This document shows, piece after piece, positions 55,867-64,000 of a DNA stretch of 64,000 bases. The DNA lies in contig NZ_AP023174.1 of NCBI RefSeq assembly GCF_013426895.1, positions 2,790,001-2,854,000 of the forward strand, in the 5' to 3' direction. The notes below the pieces were generated by a model, which was given only the letters and a program-made list of their open reading frames with translations, ran no database searches and was not told the DNA's origin. The DNA comes from Paraburkholderia largidicola. Its GTDB lineage: Bacteria; Pseudomonadota; Gammaproteobacteria; Burkholderiales; Burkholderiaceae. A program made the translations under genes and the position numbers. The first letter of the stretch is position 1. Every line of letters begins with the position of its first letter.

Positions 55867-56649
55867 TCAGACCCAGTAGGGAATTCGTTTCAGGTAACGG
55901 CCGGTCATCGCAAGTGCGAGGATCCACCCGAAAACCGCCATCACAATTGCAACGGACCACGTCACCAGGTCAGGCATTTGCCCAATCAGCGGGGCGCGAA
56001 CCAGATCGATCAGATGCGCCAGCGGATTGAATTCGACAATGAATGAAAAGCGAGTCAGTGCATTCGGGCGATAAATGATCGGCGTTATGTAGAACGCAAT
56101 CTGAATGAGTGCAGCAACAATCTGCGGGAGATCTCGGAAACGGGCCGATAGCAAACCGGCGACCATCGCAATCCACAAAGCGTTCAACAGATAGAGAAGC
56201 AGCGCAGGAATAAAGACCGGCAGTGTCTCCCAGCTTTTCACACCGAAAACAGCGAGCAGTACGATCACGATAACGAAGTTGTGTGCGAGGATTACCAGAT
56301 TTCGCCACAGTACCTGGAAGATGTAAATCAGCTTGGGCGTTGCAGCCTGTCTGATGTAAGTTCCGCTATTGATGTAGGCCGTACTGCCTTCCTGGACCGT
56401 TTGTGCAAACGTCGTCCACAGCACCAGACTAATTGCGAGAAACGGTAGGTAGTCGCTCATCTTCTGGCCAAACAGCGAGCCGTAGACAACACCGATTGAA
56501 CCGATCATCACACCCATGCTGATGGTCAACCAGAACGGTCCGACACGCGATCGGGCGTATCGTTGACGGATTTCGAGCCAGCCGAGCAGAGTCCAAAGCC
56601 GCCATGAGGCGACGCTTTGTTTCAGATCTTCAGATATGTTTTTGAACAT
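55867..56649 (-). CDS. wzm: O-antigen/polysaccharide ABC transporter permease Wzm (ABC-2 type)
   Basis: A 260-residue inner-membrane permease with six hydrophobic segments. It begins with a cytoplasmic amphipathic region (GWLEIRQRYARSRVGPFW), typical of Wzm/KpsM proteins. TYIRQAATPKLIYIFQVLWR and YITPIIYRP are further family-like segments. It forms the export channel with Wzt for completed O-chains. It is followed by wzt after 11 bp and preceded by a rhamnosyltransferase-like gene. Confidence 0.94.
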   Translation of the reverse strand: MFKNISEDLKQSVASWRLWTLLGWLEIRQRYARSRVGPFWLTISMGVMIGSIGVVYGSLFGQKMSDYLPFLAISLVLWTTFAQTVQEGSTAYINSGTYIRQAATPKLIYIFQVLWRNLVILAHNFVIVIVLLAVFGVKSWETLPVFIPALLLYLLNALWIAMVAGLLSARFRDLPQIVAALIQIAFYITPIIYRPNALTRFSFIVEFNPLAHLIDLVRAPLIGQMPDLVTWSVAIVMAVFGWILALAMTGRYLKRIPYWV

Positions 56650-56733
56650 GTGTAAGTTTCAACGAATTACGTAGTGTGTTTCGTGTTCGCGCGAACGTCC
56701 CGACGAGCCCAATCCCGGCATTCGTCAGGATTT

Positions 56734-57630
56734 TCACAGCGCGCCCATTCGCCCAATCATTCCGTGCCAGATTCCTAGCAATGCCATCCGTACGTGCTGG
56801 AAGCGAGGAGTCAGACAGAGTCCATATATCAGGACGCGAACGGGCAATTTGATCAGTTCGGTCCCTTTCCAGCTCCAAGGCATATATCTTCGTCCCATCA
56901 ATGCGATTGCATTGCGAAACAGGTAGTAGTGACGCACAGGACTATGACTTGGATAGTTGCGCCCCATCACGCGTATTGGCTCTCCTCCAAGCGAGTGCGA
57001 CAGCCGCAAGCTCGGTGAGCCAAGCACCGCATACCCGGTGCGACGCGCTCTTACGCACCATTCGACGTCGACAAAGTCTATAAACAGCACGTCGTCCATC
57101 GGACCGACGTCGCGCCATGCAGCGAGATTGACGCATGAGCCTGACGTAATCAGAAAATCTACGTCTATCAGTCCTTCCCCTTCGGCCGGGATACGCTTCC
57201 AGGCAGGAAAGGAAAACCGCACAAACGATGCAACCCCACCAAGACGCGCATCCTCGTACGCAGGCCCGATGACAGCAACCCGGCGGCCGGACGTCATTTC
57301 CCGCTTCAGCGTCAGCGGCAATTCCGTCAACAATTCAGAGGATGGCTCGCTATCCTGATCAAACAACAACGCTGTCTCGCAACCCTTCGCAACGAGATAC
57401 TCGACACCTTGATTTAACGCAGTCGCGATACCCAGGTTAGCGCCATTCGAGATGTACACGACCTCGTCGGCAAGTCGGAGTTCGGATTTGCTACGTACGG
57501 GCTCCGTATTGTCCACGACCACGCACAACCCAAACCGCGCAAACCGGTTGGCTCGCTGAATACAAGCATCGTCGGGATGATAAAAAACGACAACGATCCC
57601 AGTACGCTGCAAATCATCCACGCTGGTCAC
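56734..57630 (-). CDS. Glycosyltransferase family 2 (rhamnosyltransferase, RfbF/RgpB-like)
   Basis: A 298-residue GT-A enzyme. [42 protein letters not shown] and the acidic LFDQDSEPS follow the pattern of dTDP-rhamnosyl transferases. [18 protein letters not shown] is the usual C-terminal acidic segment. It starts at GTG 57630 inside the 3' end of hldD (17-bp overlap), so translation is coupled. With rmlABCD upstream in the same operon, L-rhamnose transfer is a reasonable inference. Confidence 0.88.
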   Translation of the reverse strand: MTSVDDLQRTGIVVVFYHPDDACIQRANRFARFGLCVVVDNTEPVRSKSELRLADEVVYISNGANLGIATALNQGVEYLVAKGCETALLFDQDSEPSSELLTELPLTLKREMTSGRRVAVIGPAYEDARLGGVASFVRFSFPAWKRIPAEGEGLIDVDFLITSGSCVNLAAWRDVGPMDDVLFIDFVDVEWCVRARRTGYAVLGSPSLRLSHSLGGEPIRVMGRNYPSHSPVRHYYLFRNAIALMGRRYMPWSWKGTELIKLPVRVLIYGLCLTPRFQHVRMALLGIWHGMIGRMGAL

Positions 57631-58609
57631 TCATCCAACGCACGTAACGGTCGACGCCTTCCTGCACCGTCAGGAACGGCGCGTCGTAGCCCGCTGCGCG
57701 CAGCTTCGTCTGGTCAGCCTGCGTGAAGCACTGATACTTGCCGCGCAGCGCATCGGGGAACGGGACGTACTCGATCAGCCCGCGCTGCACCAGCTCGGCC
57801 AGCGACAACGCGACCTCGCCGTCGAGCACGCGCAGCGTGTTGACGACCGTCGATGCGATATCGTTGAACGGCTGCGCGCGTCCGCTGCCCAGATTGAAGA
57901 TGCCCGACTTCTCCGGGTGATCGAAGAAATACAGGTTGACCTTCGCCACGTCTTCGACGGAGACGAAATCACGCGTCTGCTCGCCCGCGGCGTAGCCGTT
58001 GTACTCGCCGAACAGCTTCACCTTGCCTTCGGCGCGGAACTGGTTGAAGTTGTGGAACGCGACGGACGCCATGCGCCCCTTGTGTGCCTCACGCTGCCCG
58101 TACACGTTGAAGTAGCGAAAGCCGGCGATCTGGCTCTTCGCGCTGGGCAGCACGCGGCGGATCACCTGGTCGAACAGGAACTTCGAGTAGCCGTACACGT
58201 TGAGCGGCGCTTCGACCTCGCGCTCTTCGACGAAGCGCGTCGAGCCGCCGTACGTCGCCGCCGAAGACGCATACAGAAACTGCACGCCTTGCGCGAGACA
58301 CGCATCGAGCACCGCGCGGCTATAGCGGAAGTTGTTGTCCATCATGTAGCGGCCGTCGGTTTCCATCGTGTCCGAACAGGCGCCTTCGTGGAAAATCGCG
58401 CGCACCTTGCCGAAGTCGCCGCGCGCGAAGCGTTCGACGAATTCGGTCTTGTCGAGATAGTCGTCGATCTCGCAATCGACGAGATTCTTGAACTTGTCGG
58501 CGCGAGTCAGATTGTCGACGGCGATGATGCGGTCTTCGCCGCGCTCGTTGAGCGCCTTGACGATATTGCTGCCGATAAAACCAGCCGCGCCGGTGACGAT
58601 GAGTGTCAT
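57614..58609 (-). CDS. hldD: ADP-L-glycero-D-manno-heptose 6-epimerase HldD
   Basis: A 331-residue SDR that converts ADP-D,D-heptose to ADP-L,D-heptose for inner-core [20 protein letters not shown] is the NADP site, [18 protein letters not shown] is specific to HldD, and the catalytic residues lie in [10 protein letters not shown] and YGYSKFLFD. It is high-GC like the rest of the chromosome. It follows hldA by 35 bp and overlaps the next glycosyltransferase by 17 bp. Confidence 0.97.
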   Translation of the reverse strand: MTLIVTGAAGFIGSNIVKALNERGEDRIIAVDNLTRADKFKNLVDCEIDDYLDKTEFVERFARGDFGKVRAIFHEGACSDTMETDGRYMMDNNFRYSRAVLDACLAQGVQFLYASSAATYGGSTRFVEEREVEAPLNVYGYSKFLFDQVIRRVLPSAKSQIAGFRYFNVYGQREAHKGRMASVAFHNFNQFRAEGKVKLFGEYNGYAAGEQTRDFVSVEDVAKVNLYFFDHPEKSGIFNLGSGRAQPFNDIASTVVNTLRVLDGEVALSLAELVQRGLIEYVPFPDALRGKYQCFTQADQTKLRAAGYDAPFLTVQEGVDRYVRWMSDQRG

Positions 58610-58644
58610 GATTGTCCGATACTGAAGAATCCGAGGCCGTGTGC

Positions 58645-59637
58645 TTACGAGCTCGACGGAAAAAGTTCGTCGTACGACACGGGCGTTGTGCCCACCTTGC
58701 CCACTACGATGCCGGCCGCATAATTCGCGTTCACCACGGCGTCCAGAAGTGGCAGGCCGGCGCCTAGCATCGCCGCGACGGTGCCGATCACGGTATCACC
58801 CGCACCCGAAACGTCATAAACGTCGCGCGCAGCAGTGGGAACGTGGATAGACTGGTCGTCTGCAAACAGCGTCATCCCTTCTTCCGAACGTGTCAGAAGC
58901 AACGCGTCAATCTCCAGATCGCTGCGCAGCTTCGTCACGCGCTCAAGCAGGTCACCTTCCGATTTCCATCTGCCAATGACTTCGCGCAACTCTGCCCGGT
59001 TAGGCGTAATCAGCGAAGCACCGCGATATCGTTCCCAGTCAGATCCTTTCGGGTCGACCAGCACGTGCTTGCCTGCGGCGCGCGCCATAGACACCATGCT
59101 CGATACGTGTGTCAACCCACCCTTCGCATAGTCCGACAGAAGCACGACGGCCACCTGCGGAAGCACCGCCTCGAAACGCGCGAGGCCGGCCAGCAGAATC
59201 TCCTTGGTGGGCGACTCTTCGAAGTCCACGCGCAGCAACTGCTGTTGGCGCGAGAGCACCCGCAACTTGATGATCGTCGAGATCGAAGAATCACGTTCGG
59301 CCAACGCGATCACGTTGCTATGCGCGAGCAGTTCCATTAGCCGCTCGCCCGGCTCGTCATGACCGATCACACAAATTAGCGATGCTTTCGCTCCGAGTCC
59401 CGCAACGTTGCAGGCAACGTTGGCAGCGCCTCCGAGGCGCTCCTCAACGCGCTGAACGTGCACGACGGGAACGGGCGCTTCCGGAGAAATGCGCTCCACG
59501 TTGCCAAACCAGTACCGGTCCAGCATCACGTCCCCGACGACGAGCACTGTCGAACACGCCAGTTGCTTGCGCGTAATTAATCTCAAATTATTGGCGCCCG
59601 CATTCGGGTCGACTGCGTTCGCTTCGATACTAGGCAT
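58645..59637 (-). CDS. hldA: D-glycero-beta-D-manno-heptose-7-phosphate kinase HldA
   Basis: A 330-residue PfkB/ribokinase-family kinase that phosphorylates heptose-7-P at C1. [20 protein letters not shown] near residue 32 and the PfkB signature [17 protein letters not shown] near residue 285 are clear. The cytidylyltransferase-like domain of bifunctional HldE is absent, so a separate HldC is expected elsewhere. The start [11 protein letters not shown] at 59637 is chosen because the longer frame adds 37 unconserved residues crossing a hairpin. It lies between rmlD and hldD on the minus strand. Confidence 0.93.
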   Translation of the reverse strand: MPSIEANAVDPNAGANNLRLITRKQLACSTVLVVGDVMLDRYWFGNVERISPEAPVPVVHVQRVEERLGGAANVACNVAGLGAKASLICVIGHDEPGERLMELLAHSNVIALAERDSSISTIIKLRVLSRQQQLLRVDFEESPTKEILLAGLARFEAVLPQVAVVLLSDYAKGGLTHVSSMVSMARAAGKHVLVDPKGSDWERYRGASLITPNRAELREVIGRWKSEGDLLERVTKLRSDLEIDALLLTRSEEGMTLFADDQSIHVPTAARDVYDVSGAGDTVIGTVAAMLGAGLPLLDAVVNANYAAGIVVGKVGTTPVSYDELFPSSS

Positions 59638-59669
59638 AAATAGGCAAGGTACAGAATGTACTGACGGCG

Positions 59670-59695
59670 AGCGGCCGGCCGGTGAGCCGGCCGCT
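59670..59695. other. Intercistronic hairpin between rmlD and hldA
   Basis: AGCGGCCGGC pairs perfectly with GCCGGCCGCT (10 bp, loop 6 nt). No T-run follows on the minus strand, so it is more likely an mRNA processing, pausing or stability element than a full terminator. A GTACA-N3-TGTAC dyad lies between it and hldA. Confidence 0.55.
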
Positions 59696-59711
59696 GAGAC
59701 TGCTGGCAAGA

Positions 59712-60602
59712 CTAACCAGCGAGACACAGCTGCAATGCCGCATCCCATGAAGGTGGGGTCAGTCCAAAGTGTGCCTGGAGTTTGCCGTTGGACATACGCG
59801 AGTTGCTTGGGCGTGCCGCCGGCGTCGGATAGGCAGACGCAGGGATCGGCTTCACGACCGGTTTTTTCTCCAGCGACGAATGCGCGAAGATGGCCTCAGC
59901 AAATCCATGCCATGACGTGGAACCCGAGGCCGTCAAATGAAAGATGCCTGAGTGTTGCTGCCACCAGTCCGCGTGATCCGCTGCCAGCGATTGCGCCAGC
60001 ACATTAGCCGATACTGCAGCAATCGTGTTCGCCCAAGTCGGCGCACCAACCTGGTCCGCAACAACGCTTAGTTCATCGCGCTCAGCGCCAAGCCGAAGCA
60101 TGGTCAGCAGAAAATTCTTTCCACGCGCTCCGTACACCCAACTCGTGCGAAAGATCAAATGCGAGCAGCCGACCGCTGCGATCGCCTGCTCGCCCGCGAG
60201 CTTACTCCTGCCATATACATTCTGAGGATTGACGACGTCGTCCTCAACGTACGCGCCGGCCTTTTTGCCGTCAAACACATAGTCGGTCGAATAGTGGATC
60301 AACGCCGCGCCCTGACGCTTCGCTTCTTCCGCGAGCACGCCAGGCACCTCAGCGTTAAGGCGCATCGCGTTATCGACGTCGCTTTCGGCTTTGTCGACTG
60401 CCGTATGCGCGGCCGGATTCACGATCAGTGTCGGCTTGAGGTCACGCACCACGCGGCGAACCTGGTCGAGATCGGACAGGTCAAGCTCATTGCGGCCGAG
60501 GGCAACGACGCGGCCCAGTCCCTGCAGACTACGCGCGAGCTCAAAACCAACCTGACCATTAACCCCAGTCAGCAAAATGGTACGGGGTTCAGACGTCGTC
60601 AT
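59712..60602 (-). CDS. rmlD: dTDP-4-dehydrorhamnose reductase RmlD
   Basis: A 296-residue SDR catalysing the last step of dTDP-L-rhamnose synthesis. LLTGVNGQVGFELARSL is the NADPH site. YSTDYVFDG and NVYGRSKLAGE contain the catalytic Thr and the Tyr/Lys pair, and FRTSWVYGARGKNFL is a family hallmark. The ATG at 60602 has GTGAGG upstream; a start 7 codons earlier overlaps rmlC. It is the fourth gene of rmlBACD in transcription order. Confidence 0.96.
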   Translation of the reverse strand: MTTSEPRTILLTGVNGQVGFELARSLQGLGRVVALGRNELDLSDLDQVRRVVRDLKPTLIVNPAAHTAVDKAESDVDNAMRLNAEVPGVLAEEAKRQGAALIHYSTDYVFDGKKAGAYVEDDVVNPQNVYGRSKLAGEQAIAAVGCSHLIFRTSWVYGARGKNFLLTMLRLGAERDELSVVADQVGAPTWANTIAAVSANVLAQSLAADHADWWQQHSGIFHLTASGSTSWHGFAEAIFAHSSLEKKPVVKPIPASAYPTPAARPSNSRMSNGKLQAHFGLTPPSWDAALQLCLAG

Positions 60603-60610
60603 GGTGGACC

Positions 60611-61162
60611 TCACGCAAAGCAATCCGCTTCAGCCAGACGCTTGCCCGCCGCATCCTTCGCTGCCAGCAATGGCTCGAAATCTATCGGCCATTCAATACC
60701 AATATCCGGATCGTTCCAAACGATGCTGCGCTCATGCGCCTGATACCAGTAATCAGTTGTCTTGTAGAGGAATTGCGCCGAATCCGACAGTACGACAAAT
60801 CCATGCGCAAATCCGGGAGGCACCCACAATTGGCGATGGTTCTCCGCCGACAGGTTCACGCCAGCCCATTTACCGAAGTTTGGAGAGCTCTTGCGAACAT
60901 CGACGGCAACGTCGAACACCTCACCCTCGACGACGCGCACAAGCTTTCCCTGCGCGTGCTCAATCTGATAGTGCAGTCCGCGCAGCACGCCCCTGGCCGA
61001 TCGCGAATGGTTATCCTGAACGAATTCAACACCTGCTTCGACCTGCTCGTCGAACTCGCGCATGTTGAAGCTCTCAAAAAAGAAACCCCGCGCGTCGCCG
61101 AACACTTTCGGTTCGATGATCTTGACTTCAGGAAGCGCCGTAGCAATTACTTGGATGGCCAT
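60611..61162 (-). CDS. rmlC: dTDP-4-dehydrorhamnose 3,5-epimerase RmlC
   Basis: A 183-residue cupin-fold epimerase of normal length. It contains [32 protein letters not shown] with the catalytic His, and [15 protein letters not shown], all RmlC hallmarks. The start [13 protein letters not shown] at 61162 overlaps the end of rmlA by 16 bp, showing coupling. It acts after RmlB and before RmlD. Confidence 0.96.
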   Translation of the reverse strand: MAIQVIATALPEVKIIEPKVFGDARGFFFESFNMREFDEQVEAGVEFVQDNHSRSARGVLRGLHYQIEHAQGKLVRVVEGEVFDVAVDVRKSSPNFGKWAGVNLSAENHRQLWVPPGFAHGFVVLSDSAQFLYKTTDYWYQAHERSIVWNDPDIGIEWPIDFEPLLAAKDAAGKRLAEADCFA

Positions 61163-62040
61163 GCAACTTGGTCCTTCGGAAGATTGAGCAAATATTGACC
61201 GTAAGCATTCTTCGCCAGTGGCCCCGCGAGGCGCAACAACTGCTCGCCATCGATCCATTCCCGCCGGTAAGCGATTTCCTCCGGACACGCCACGACAAGC
61301 CCTTGCCGCTTCTGCAGCGTCGCAATGAATGTCGCCGCCTCGATCAACGATTCGTGCGTACCCGTATCAAGCCACGCATATCCACGCCCCATGATCTCGA
61401 CATCCAGCTTCTTCTGCTGGAGGTAGCGCGAGTTCACATCCGTAATCTCGAGCTCACCACGCGCAGACGGCTTGATATCCGCCGCGATATCGCAAACGTC
61501 GTTATCGTAGAAGTACAAACCGGTGACCGCATAATTCGATCGCGGCTTCGCCGGCTTTTCCTCGATCGACAGCGCGCGGAACTCCTTGTCGAACTCGACC
61601 ACGCCGTAACGCTCGGGATCATGCACGTGATACGCGAACACAGTCGCGCCGTCGGTGCGCGCACTCGCCCGCTCCAGCTGCTTCGCCAGATCGTGACCGT
61701 AGAAAATGTTGTCGCCGAGAATCAGCGCCGACGGATCGTTGCCAACGAACTCGCGGCCAATGATGAACGCCTGCGCGAGGCCATCCGGCGACGGCTGCAC
61801 CGCGTACTGGATATTCATGCCCCACTGGCTGCCGTCGCCGAGCATCGCCTCGAAGCGCGGCGTGTCCTGCGGCGTCGAGATGATGAGCACATCACGGATA
61901 CCCGCGACCATCAGCGTCGACAGCGGGTAGTAGATCATCGGCTTGTCGTACACGGGAAGCAGCTGCTTCGACACGACGTGCGTGATCGGATAGAGCCGCG
62001 TGCCGGATCCGCCCGCGAGAATAATGCCTTTGCGCGCCAT
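61147..62040 (-). CDS. rmlA: Glucose-1-phosphate thymidylyltransferase RmlA
   Basis: A 297-residue nucleotidyltransferase forming dTDP-glucose from glucose-1-P and dTTP, normally feedback-inhibited by dTDP-rhamnose. [38 protein letters not shown] and [15 protein letters not shown] are diagnostic. The start [11 protein letters not shown] at 62040 gives the standard length. It lies 10 bp after rmlB. Glucose-1-P can come from the phosphomannomutase/phosphoglucomutase encoded at 24.9 kb. Confidence 0.97.
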   Translation of the reverse strand: MARKGIILAGGSGTRLYPITHVVSKQLLPVYDKPMIYYPLSTLMVAGIRDVLIISTPQDTPRFEAMLGDGSQWGMNIQYAVQPSPDGLAQAFIIGREFVGNDPSALILGDNIFYGHDLAKQLERASARTDGATVFAYHVHDPERYGVVEFDKEFRALSIEEKPAKPRSNYAVTGLYFYDNDVCDIAADIKPSARGELEITDVNSRYLQQKKLDVEIMGRGYAWLDTGTHESLIEAATFIATLQKRQGLVVACPEEIAYRREWIDGEQLLRLAGPLAKNAYGQYLLNLPKDQVAWPSK

Positions 62041-62050
62041 CGTTCCGCCC

Positions 62051-63112
62051 TTACGCGCGTTGCGCGTAGTTCGTTTCGACCCACTTGCGGTACTCGCCCG
62101 AAGCGACCTCGTCGGCCCACTCCTGGTTGTCGAGATACCACTGCACCGTCTTCGCGAGACCCGTTTCAAACGTCTCGGCCGGCTTCCAGCCGAGTTCGCG
62201 TTCGAGCTTGCGCGCATCAATGGCATAACGGCGGTCGTGGCCCGGACGATCCGTCACATAGGTGATCTGATCGCGATACGAGCCTTGCGCCTTCGGACGC
62301 TTCTCATCGAGCAGGTCGCACAGTGTATGCACGACTTCGAGGTTCTTCTTCTCGTTCCAGCCGCCGACGTTATACGTCTCGCCCGGCACGCCGCGCGCGA
62401 GCACTTCGCGGATCGCGCTGCAGTGATCGCCGACATACAGCCAGTCGCGCACGTTCTGACCATCGCCATACACGGGCAGCGGCTTGCCGCCGAGCGCGTT
62501 GGCGATCATCAGCGGGATGAGCTTTTCGGGGAACTGGTAAGGGCCGTAATTGTTCGAGCAGTTGGTCGTCAACACCGGCAAGCCGTACGTGTGGTGATAC
62601 GCGCGCACGAGATGGTCGGAGCCCGCCTTGGTGGCCGAGTACGGGCTGTTCGGCGCGTAAGGCGTCGTCTCGGAGAATTGCGGATCGGTCGCCGACAGCG
62701 AGCCGAACACCTCGTCCGTCGATACGTGCAGGAAGCGGAATGCCGCTTTGTCTGCGTCGTTCAGCGTGTTCCAGTAGGATCGTGCTGCCTCAAGCAACGT
62801 GAAAGTACCCACCACGTTGGTCTGGACGAAGTCCGCCGGCCCGTGGATCGAACGGTCGACGTGGCTTTCGGCGGCGAAGTGCAGCACGGCGCGTGGCTTG
62901 TGTTCGGCGAAGAGTTTGTCCAGCGTGTCACGATCGCAGATGTCGGCGCGCACGAAGACATGACGAGGATTGTCCTGTTGCGATTTCAGTGTGCCCAGGT
63001 TGCCGGCGTATGTGAGCTTGTCCAGGTTCAGGACAGACTCATCCGAGGCGTTCAACCACTCAAGCACGAAATTGGCGCCGATAAAGCCGGCACCGCCCGT
63101 TACCAGGATCAT
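62051..63112 (-). CDS. rmlB: dTDP-glucose 4,6-dehydratase RmlB
   Basis: A 353-residue extended [23 protein letters not shown] opens the protein, [13 protein letters not shown] carries the catalytic Thr-Asp-Glu, and [20 protein letters not shown] holds the Tyr/Lys pair. [17 protein letters not shown] is a family hallmark. The ATG at 63112 has AAGGAA 5-10 bp upstream. It is the first rml gene and is separated by about 196 bp from the upstream rmd, so a promoter may lie in that gap (a minus-strand TATAAT is at 63256-63251). Confidence 0.97.
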   Translation of the reverse strand: MILVTGGAGFIGANFVLEWLNASDESVLNLDKLTYAGNLGTLKSQQDNPRHVFVRADICDRDTLDKLFAEHKPRAVLHFAAESHVDRSIHGPADFVQTNVVGTFTLLEAARSYWNTLNDADKAAFRFLHVSTDEVFGSLSATDPQFSETTPYAPNSPYSATKAGSDHLVRAYHHTYGLPVLTTNCSNNYGPYQFPEKLIPLMIANALGGKPLPVYGDGQNVRDWLYVGDHCSAIREVLARGVPGETYNVGGWNEKKNLEVVHTLCDLLDEKRPKAQGSYRDQITYVTDRPGHDRRYAIDARKLERELGWKPAETFETGLAKTVQWYLDNQEWADEVASGEYRKWVETNYAQRA

Positions 63113-63250
63113 GGGATTCCTTCTAGAGATTATCTTGGCCGTACGACCGGCTCTGCGTCGGCGGCGAGGCGGCAATTAATGCCGCACCGCTCAAACCGCC
63201 AGCAAAATTGACCGGGCATCACAAAGGCGCACGTGGGTATCTAACCGGCC

Positions 63251-63256
63251 ATTATA
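63251..63256 (-). promoter_or_regulatory. Candidate -10 box upstream of rmlB
   Basis: A consensus TATAAT on the minus strand, about 140 bp before the rmlB start in the rmd-rmlB gap. No convincing -35 at the right distance, so it is tentative. Confidence 0.35.
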
Positions 63257-63308
63257 AAGGTGCCGATGAGAAACACCAGCGCACTAACAAACTGAGACAG
63301 TTTGTAAA

Positions 63309-64000
63309 TCAGGCCAGAGAAAGCATCCAGTCGATGGTGTCTTCAATGCCGATGGCCGGCATGTCGGGGACGACGCGATTCAGCCTTTTCGCTGAACCAA
63401 CCAGCACTTTGACCTCATTTTGACGGACGAAGGCGGGATTTACGCGAATTTCAAGATCGTGACCGGAAGCTTCGCGCACGATATCGATGATATCGGTGAG
63501 GGTCCGCGGACTGCCGCTGCACACATTGAGTGTTTCGCCTGCGACAGGGGCCTCGAGCAGCGCCCGATACGCCCGCGACACCATCCGGACGTCAGAAAAA
63601 TCGCGTGCAACGTTGATATTTCCCAACTCGATAAACGGTCGACGCCGCACAAAATGGGAAACGATTTTCGGAACCAGGAAACGCTCGGACTGGCCGCGCC
63701 CCGTGTAGTTGAAAGGCCGCGTGACAACGATCGGCAGCCGGTCGAACCACGTCCGCACCAGATGCTCCATCGCCAGCTTGCTCGCCGCATAGTGATTGAC
63801 GGGCGCCGCCGGCGCATCTTCGTCGACGACACCTTCCGCGTTTCCGTAGATGTTCGCGCTGCTCGCAATCAGGATCTTGCGCGGCTCGTGTCCGACGTCG
63901 ACGCACGCCTGCAGCAGGTTCGTCGTGCCGATCACGTTGACGTTGTACATTTCCAACGGATCGTCGTGCGCGACGAAGCTGATCGCCGCCAGATGCACGA
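63309..64000 (-). CDS. rmd: GDP-4-keto-6-deoxy-D-mannose reductase Rmd, N-terminus cut by window edge
   Basis: The C-terminal 230 residues of an extended SDR; its start lies beyond the right edge. MHLAAISFVAHDDPLEMYNV, IASSANIYGNAEG, HYAASKLAMEHLV and FNYTGRGQSERFLVPKIV match the Rmd/GDP-mannose 4,6-dehydratase group, most like Rmd, which makes GDP-D-rhamnose from the product of Gmd. A gmd gene is expected just outside the window. GDP-mannose would come from ManC. With rmlABCD next door, the cell appears able to make both enantiomers of rhamnose. Confidence 0.83.
   Translation of the reverse strand, partial: VHLAAISFVAHDDPLEMYNVNVIGTTNLLQACVDVGHEPRKILIASSANIYGNAEGVVDEDAPAAPVNHYAASKLAMEHLVRTWFDRLPIVVTRPFNYTGRGQSERFLVPKIVSHFVRRRPFIELGNINVARDFSDVRMVSRAYRALLEAPVAGETLNVCSGSPRTLTDIIDIVREASGHDLEIRVNPAFVRQNEVKVLVGSAKRLNRVVPDMPAIGIEDTIDWMLSLA

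Overview
The window looks like a chromosomal segment of a high-GC betaproteobacterium, most likely Burkholderiaceae of the Paraburkholderia/Caballeronia type. Support comes from the complete urtABCDE plus ureDABCEFG block, a Kdo 3-hydroxylase (KdoO) beside waaA/waaC, an adjacent DUF2844/DUF3443 pair, and strong G/C third-position bias outside one island. No rRNA, tRNA, CRISPR array, transposase or integrase was recognised.

Layout. 1-2.6 kb: the end of a sugar ABC-transporter operon (ATPase cut by the window edge) and its LacI-family regulator with a perfect palindromic operator. 2.8-5.9 kb: a divergent PCMT-like methyltransferase with a rhodanese, then a secreted DUF2844 protein and a DUF3443 lipoprotein. 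6.4-19.7 kb: a nitrogen block with urea uptake (urtABCDE, preceded by a good sigma-54 promoter) and urease (ureD, an orphan solute-binding protein, ureABC, ureEFG). 20.5-26.3 kb, minus strand: pgm/manB-like, waaC, kdoO and waaA for Kdo-heptose inner core. 26.5-32.6 kb, plus strand: Wzx-type flippase, two glycosyltransferases, galE and manC, followed by a chemoreceptor and a WecA-like initiating transferase. 36-57.6 kb: an A/T-richer O-antigen island with two paralogous methyltransferases, two membrane acyltransferases, a wbpM/wbpL/wbpV-like set, a WsaF-like transferase, two large multidomain glycosyltransferases, a GT2-like/GT9 fusion and Wzm/Wzt. 57.6-64 kb, minus strand: hldD, hldA, rmlDCAB and a truncated rmd, supplying heptose, dTDP-L-rhamnose and GDP-D-rhamnose.

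Most striking find. Three copies of a long nested-palindrome repeat (about 0.65-0.82 kb) lie at 11805-12460, 19689-20417 and 24051-24870. Each has 84-bp outer inverted repeats carrying a strong hairpin, imperfectly inverted arms, and inner inverted repeats of about 28 bp around an 82-85 bp core. The core of the second copy is inverted relative to its own arms compared with the other two, a signature of core inversion or of recombination across the inner repeats. No copy has a convincing gene. One separates urtD from urtE inside the urea-transport operon, one lies between convergent ureG and waaA, and one separates pgm from waaC.

Working together: a nitrogen-limitation-type promoter drives urea import and urease. 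The rest of the window builds and exports lipopolysaccharide: heptose and Kdo for the core, and QuiNAc/FucNAc-type and rhamnose precursors for an ABC-exported O-chain. A second, flippase-based glycan is served by Wzx, galE and manC.
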